The notes beneath the pieces are model-generated. The model had not been told where the DNA came from, made no database searches, and was given only the letters and a program-made list of their open reading frames with translations. A stretch of DNA of 64,000 nt. Origin: Bacteroidales bacterium (GTDB lineage: Bacteria; Bacteroidota; Bacteroidia; Bacteroidales; F082). Made by a program: the position numbers and the translations under genes. Positions 61,801 through 64,000 of this stretch are shown here, one piece after another. The DNA lies in the NCBI GenBank assembly GCA_017427985.1, contig JAFRRS010000023.1, positions 62,001 through 126,000 on the forward strand, in the 5' to 3' direction. Positions within the stretch are counted from its first letter, which is position 1. Every line of letters starts with the position of its first letter.

Positions 61801-62210
61801 TTTAAGAAATAAAAAGTCGTGTCGGTATAATAATTCGTGCCATAAACATACCTGTCATTAGTGAACGTCCATTCCACCGGACTTTGACCATAGAATACAA
61901 TCCCGTCATCGTCAACGGATATGCTCATTTCTGTAAGATCATCATAAAAAACGGTGCTGTTATCCTCAGGAAGCATGCCCGCTATGTTTCCATACATGCT
62001 GATTTTGTCAATGTCAAGCGACGACACATCAACACCGGCAGCTTCAAGTTCCTCGAAAGTGATTCGGTATATTGCAGTCTCTGTAACACCTATTTTATAA
62101 ATGGTGCCGTCCCTTAGAACCGAGTTTTCAGCAAACGTCTGACCGTTGGCAGTCATATAAACTGCCACAAGCAACAAAATTACAAATATTTTTCGCAAAA
62201 GCCGCATCAT
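58860..62210 (-). CDS. porU: PorU-like T9SS sortase, second copy
   Basis: 1116 residues: signal peptide MMRLLRKIFVILLLVAVYMT, a long N-terminal domain with ILRDGTIYKIGVTETAIYRI-like PorU start (in part), and the C25-like catalytic domain (about 400-720). The domain has LLGRGENDYKN, LLDLGIGRIPV, LLLSDDKKM, catalytic His in MSYLGHGGVQG and Cys in ATGTCEFSAFDDATFVSAGE. Ig-like domains follow and the C-terminal domain ends in NYPNPFRDKTCFTIEY. Length and layout match PorU (about 1100-1200). It overlaps the upstream porU-like gene by 4 nt (ATGA), so the two are cotranslated. PorU is normally single copy. Confidence 0.9.
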   Translation of the reverse strand: MMRLLRKIFVILLLVAVYMTANGQTFAENSVLRDGTIYKIGVTETAIYRITFEELEAAGVDVSSLDIDKISMYGNIAGMLPEDNSTVFYDDLTEMSISVDDDGIVFYGQSPVEWTFTNDRYVYGTNYYTDTTFYFLKIDNQTNGKRMSVKEQSSADAVGVVNSFLDKQYHEIDLSNYYHRGRKWYGEKINGENQEVTIPFVFKNVEKNKIGSVKTCFVGASKKENFYVSLKVNGSAVTDDIFIKKAGDYYYGEEKNVEALFNPDDDIINVSLEVLTENTSTFVTLDYICVNAWRTIKYADEQLHFSLSDMGHPVVKTIKVGNAEQDMLVYDVSKALEPEIQDFEYVGGEICFKDLSNFGNSYVVTKSSDIQSVKSIYPIENQNLHSLYGGEMLIVTDKIFATQAEEIKAIHEEVDGLYCEVVFVDEIFNEFSSGARDITGIRNFIRMIYQRSSDLKYVLLLGRGENDYKNIEGYGTNFVPPYEAYNCVNEILAYVTDDYYGLMDDGEGASCVGLLDLGIGRIPVINEDEAEVVVDKIRRYISSVKTMGGWRNNILLLSDDKKMYSDGCEAIEKIVDTLKPFVNVDKIYADAYIRKTMSTGGYYYPDVTESIVDKYNDGIMMMSYLGHGGVQGLSASNIFRIKDIGRLTNYYQLPFVATGTCEFSAFDDATFVSAGERLFKMNEGGAIAMFTTTRPTSSPINQAVIKNFHKQVFTGDNIRMLAFGDFVRLTKNNNGSNSSNYLSYVMFGDPALRFSYPKSDIIIELVNGMTPEEPLVVAPMDSIHVEGFISNGMDGVDVGFNGVICPKMFDNKAKYQTLNNDGANGNQITFSCYKDVIYEGKASVTNGRFSFTFWVPRSVNNQSGYARMSFYAMDTVRKIDATGFYKKVSIGGTSEVPMDNEGPEIELLWNGEDIVDGEVPNFGQLSATIHDPQGIYHYNSVIGRDVMITVKSEESMKTMNVNRLFEPAMDDFTRGALSIDFEELDEGPNLISLRAWDTHDNSNTVSILVNVARKHHEKKILNVRNYPNPFRDKTCFTIEYNNSDVVADVLIKIYDVSGRIVNVLEYNGLSTPILNMEWSASDMMGNNLGAGVYIYKVYVSDSDGNSYNTAQRMIIL

Positions 62211-64000
62211 CTTGCAATTACAAGTTTGGAATACCCTGACTGTTTTTCATTATTCGAATTAGTCAGCGTGACATTATAAATATAAACTCCTGACGGCAAC
62301 GGGCTTCCACTGTCGGATGTGCCGTCCCAATAAATAGGCTCAATGCGTGTTGACGTGCCGTATCTGCTATCGTTCAACGTTTTAACCAACTGCCCGCTGA
62401 TATTGTAAATCCTAATTGTCACATCAATATCTCCTTTCTGATTATGCTCGAAACAGAATCTTGTCTGGTCCGACATCGGATTCGGGGCGTTGAATATGTT
62501 CTCAATCGACATATTGCTGCTTTTGACAACGTTGAAATCCAAAGAGACATTTGTAGAATTGTTGTAAATGTCCCACACGCGGAAATTAAGATGATGCAAG
62601 CCCTCATTCAAGCCATAGAACCTGTAAACAATTGTGCCATAATCATTTGCATCTAAAGGCGTGTCATAGTATGAATTCAAGGTATAGGTCTTGTTTGTGG
62701 CTCCAGTTATAGTAGCAATGATGTCATGGCCGATACCTGCGCCAGTGGTGTTTATGCCGTTTTTATCCTTTATAAAAGCATAAAACACGGGATTCTCATT
62801 GGTAATTCCGCCACTCACAAACAAAGTGTCATCGATAAAAATCCTCGCCACAGGACCGTCCACATCAGGCAAAGCCGTTTCATCGTAGCCGCCAATAATG
62901 ATGTCACCATAAGAGCCGTTGGCATCCGTTTCATAATCTGTTGCATAAAAGCTTATCAAACCCTTGCCATAGCTGTAGTTAATATCTTTCGGCAACAAAA
63001 ACTTAATCTCGAATTTTCCAGAATCAACAACTGCTCTTCCGTTGAATAACAAGCTGTTACGGACTTTGAAATCTCTTATTGGGCTCCCATTGTCACCCTT
63101 GGTGCGATATGTGTTCTCCTTGTCATAAACCGACACTCTCACTTCCCCGTTGAAATCCGTCATTCTTTCACCAAAGTTATCTCTTACCTCACCTTGCAAC
63201 TCCACGGTACTCAATGCTTTAAGAGTGTCCGTGTTGGCAACCGCCGCATTCCCGTTAATTCTTGTCAGCACGACGTTGTTTTTAGGATATGCGAGTCGCA
63301 AGGCTGGGTCACCGAAAAGGACAAACACCTTGGTATCAGGCTTGTTATCTTGTTTCGCCTTATAAAAAATGTCACCCATCGTCGGATACTCGCCATTTCT
63401 CATAACAAACATGTTCCTGAAAGTTCTTTTCAGAATCTCGAGGCTGTTAGACGTTGTCCTTGCCGTTGTAATCATGGCGATCGCCCCACCTCTCTTACTT
63501 GTGAACATTATCTCGCCGGCAGAAGTTCTCGTGTGGTCATCAAAACGGCTGAACTCGCATGTCGCTGTCATGAAAAGAGGCAGCATCGGCAGGTTTTGCC
63601 ACGAGTTTATGTCGTCGATTGTCAGAATTCGCTCATCACCGAGACCGATTTCGCCACCATGACCGTTATATCCGAAGACAAGAGTTCCTCTTTCAATTCT
63701 GTTTGTAAGAGCCTCGTTTATTTCCGGGCAGCGTTGTCCGCTCGCCGTCGCCACCTGATTATACGCGTCAAGATAAAGCTTGTCAACGATGACATCCCCT
63801 CCCCATCTTGAAATTGAGTCAGCGATTATCTCACAATTATTGATAAAACCAGTCGACTCGTCATCACACATAAGCGTAACAACATTGCGCCAATTCGACA
63901 TAACCTTGTTGTTTTTTGCAAGATACGCCTCGATTTTATCGAGCACATCGGTCGCCTCATCTGTCGTATTAACCGGCATTCTGCCTATTGCGAGGTCTAT
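62207..64000 (-). CDS. porU: PorU-like T9SS sortase, first copy (N-terminus outside the window)
   Basis: The frame is open to the right edge (IDLAIGRMPV at the edge); 597 residues are visible, so it is partial at its 5' end. C25 catalytic residues are present: His in FGYNGHGGEIG and Cys in ATCEFSRFDDHTRTSAGE. Also PAIVTLMCDD-like VVTLMCDDEST (in part), VFVLFGDPALRLAYPK, Ig-like domains and a C-terminal domain with NAPNPMSDQTRFCFEH ... YSKLVIAR. It matches the PorU family as well as the second copy does and precedes it in the operon, where a single porU followed by porV is standard. Which of the two is the main sortase cannot be told. Confidence 0.88.
   Translation of the reverse strand: MDLAIGRMPVNTTDEATDVLDKIEAYLAKNNKVMSNWRNVVTLMCDDESTGFINNCEIIADSISRWGGDVIVDKLYLDAYNQVATASGQRCPEINEALTNRIERGTLVFGYNGHGGEIGLGDERILTIDDINSWQNLPMLPLFMTATCEFSRFDDHTRTSAGEIMFTSKRGGAIAMITTARTTSNSLEILKRTFRNMFVMRNGEYPTMGDIFYKAKQDNKPDTKVFVLFGDPALRLAYPKNNVVLTRINGNAAVANTDTLKALSTVELQGEVRDNFGERMTDFNGEVRVSVYDKENTYRTKGDNGSPIRDFKVRNSLLFNGRAVVDSGKFEIKFLLPKDINYSYGKGLISFYATDYETDANGSYGDIIIGGYDETALPDVDGPVARIFIDDTLFVSGGITNENPVFYAFIKDKNGINTTGAGIGHDIIATITGATNKTYTLNSYYDTPLDANDYGTIVYRFYGLNEGLHHLNFRVWDIYNNSTNVSLDFNVVKSSNMSIENIFNAPNPMSDQTRFCFEHNQKGDIDVTIRIYNISGQLVKTLNDSRYGTSTRIEPIYWDGTSDSGSPLPSGVYIYNVTLTNSNNEKQSGYSKLVIAR

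Overview
The window is chromosomal DNA of a member of the Bacteroidales (phylum Bacteroidota). Evidence: repeated promoters of the TAnnTTTG type, weak Shine-Dalgarno sites, type IX secretion (T9SS) genes (porX, porV, two porU-like sortases), at least six secreted proteins with a C-terminal T9SS sorting domain, a BtuB/BtuG-type vitamin B12 uptake pair, and a three-gene succinate dehydrogenase/fumarate reductase. An electron-bifurcating [FeFe]-hydrogenase and a ferredoxin:NADP transhydrogenase fusion point to a strict anaerobe. The species cannot be named from sequence alone.

Layout. 1-15.4 kb: housekeeping. The start of a glycogen debranching enzyme lies at the left edge. It is followed by an M3 metallopeptidase and a LutA-like Fe-S protein (+), then a minus-strand series: aroA, aroB, tsaE, porX, rnhB, a membrane protein, purD, a glycosyltransferase and sdhB-sdhA-sdhC. 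15.5-21.8 kb: a BtuG-like lipoprotein and btuB under a cobalamin riboswitch, a MORN-repeat protein and an NfnAB-type fusion. 21.8-33.6 kb: a T9SS cargo island with a cleaved-adhesin protein, two tandem subtilases, an Omp28-like protein and a C10 protease. It also holds an ECF sigma gene broken by one in-frame stop. 33.6-39 kb: an AT-rich accessory stretch with an ORF6N gene full of palindromes, a radical SAM/SPASM enzyme with two short Tyr/Asp-rich peptides that share a leader (a candidate RiPP system), an XRE regulator, a structured RNA and a DUF4143 ATPase. 39-44.5 kb: the four-subunit Hnd-type hydrogenase operon and queH. 44.5-53 kb: an EamA transporter, a secreted amidase, a six-gene plus-strand module with two DRTGG proteins, a PHP protein, two GHKL ATPases and a sensory-type [FeFe]-hydrogenase homologue, then pepD and rpmH. 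53-64 kb: a gingipain-like C25 protease, a lipoprotein/short sorting-tail protein pair, porV, and two tandem porU-like genes, the second running off the right edge.

Several families of short dispersed repeats cut across these regions. The commonest is an imperfect palindrome beginning GTAGAGACG and ending CGTCTCTAC with a variable core. It lies between genes, supplies stop codons to two genes, and sits in frame inside coding sequences. aroA alone carries about five copies, and three adjacent T9SS cargo genes carry one at the same place in their sorting domains.

The most promising candidates for undescribed biology are the RiPP-like locus (34411-36534), the palindrome family as an in-frame coding insertion, the structured RNA at 37443-37612, and the paired porU genes.
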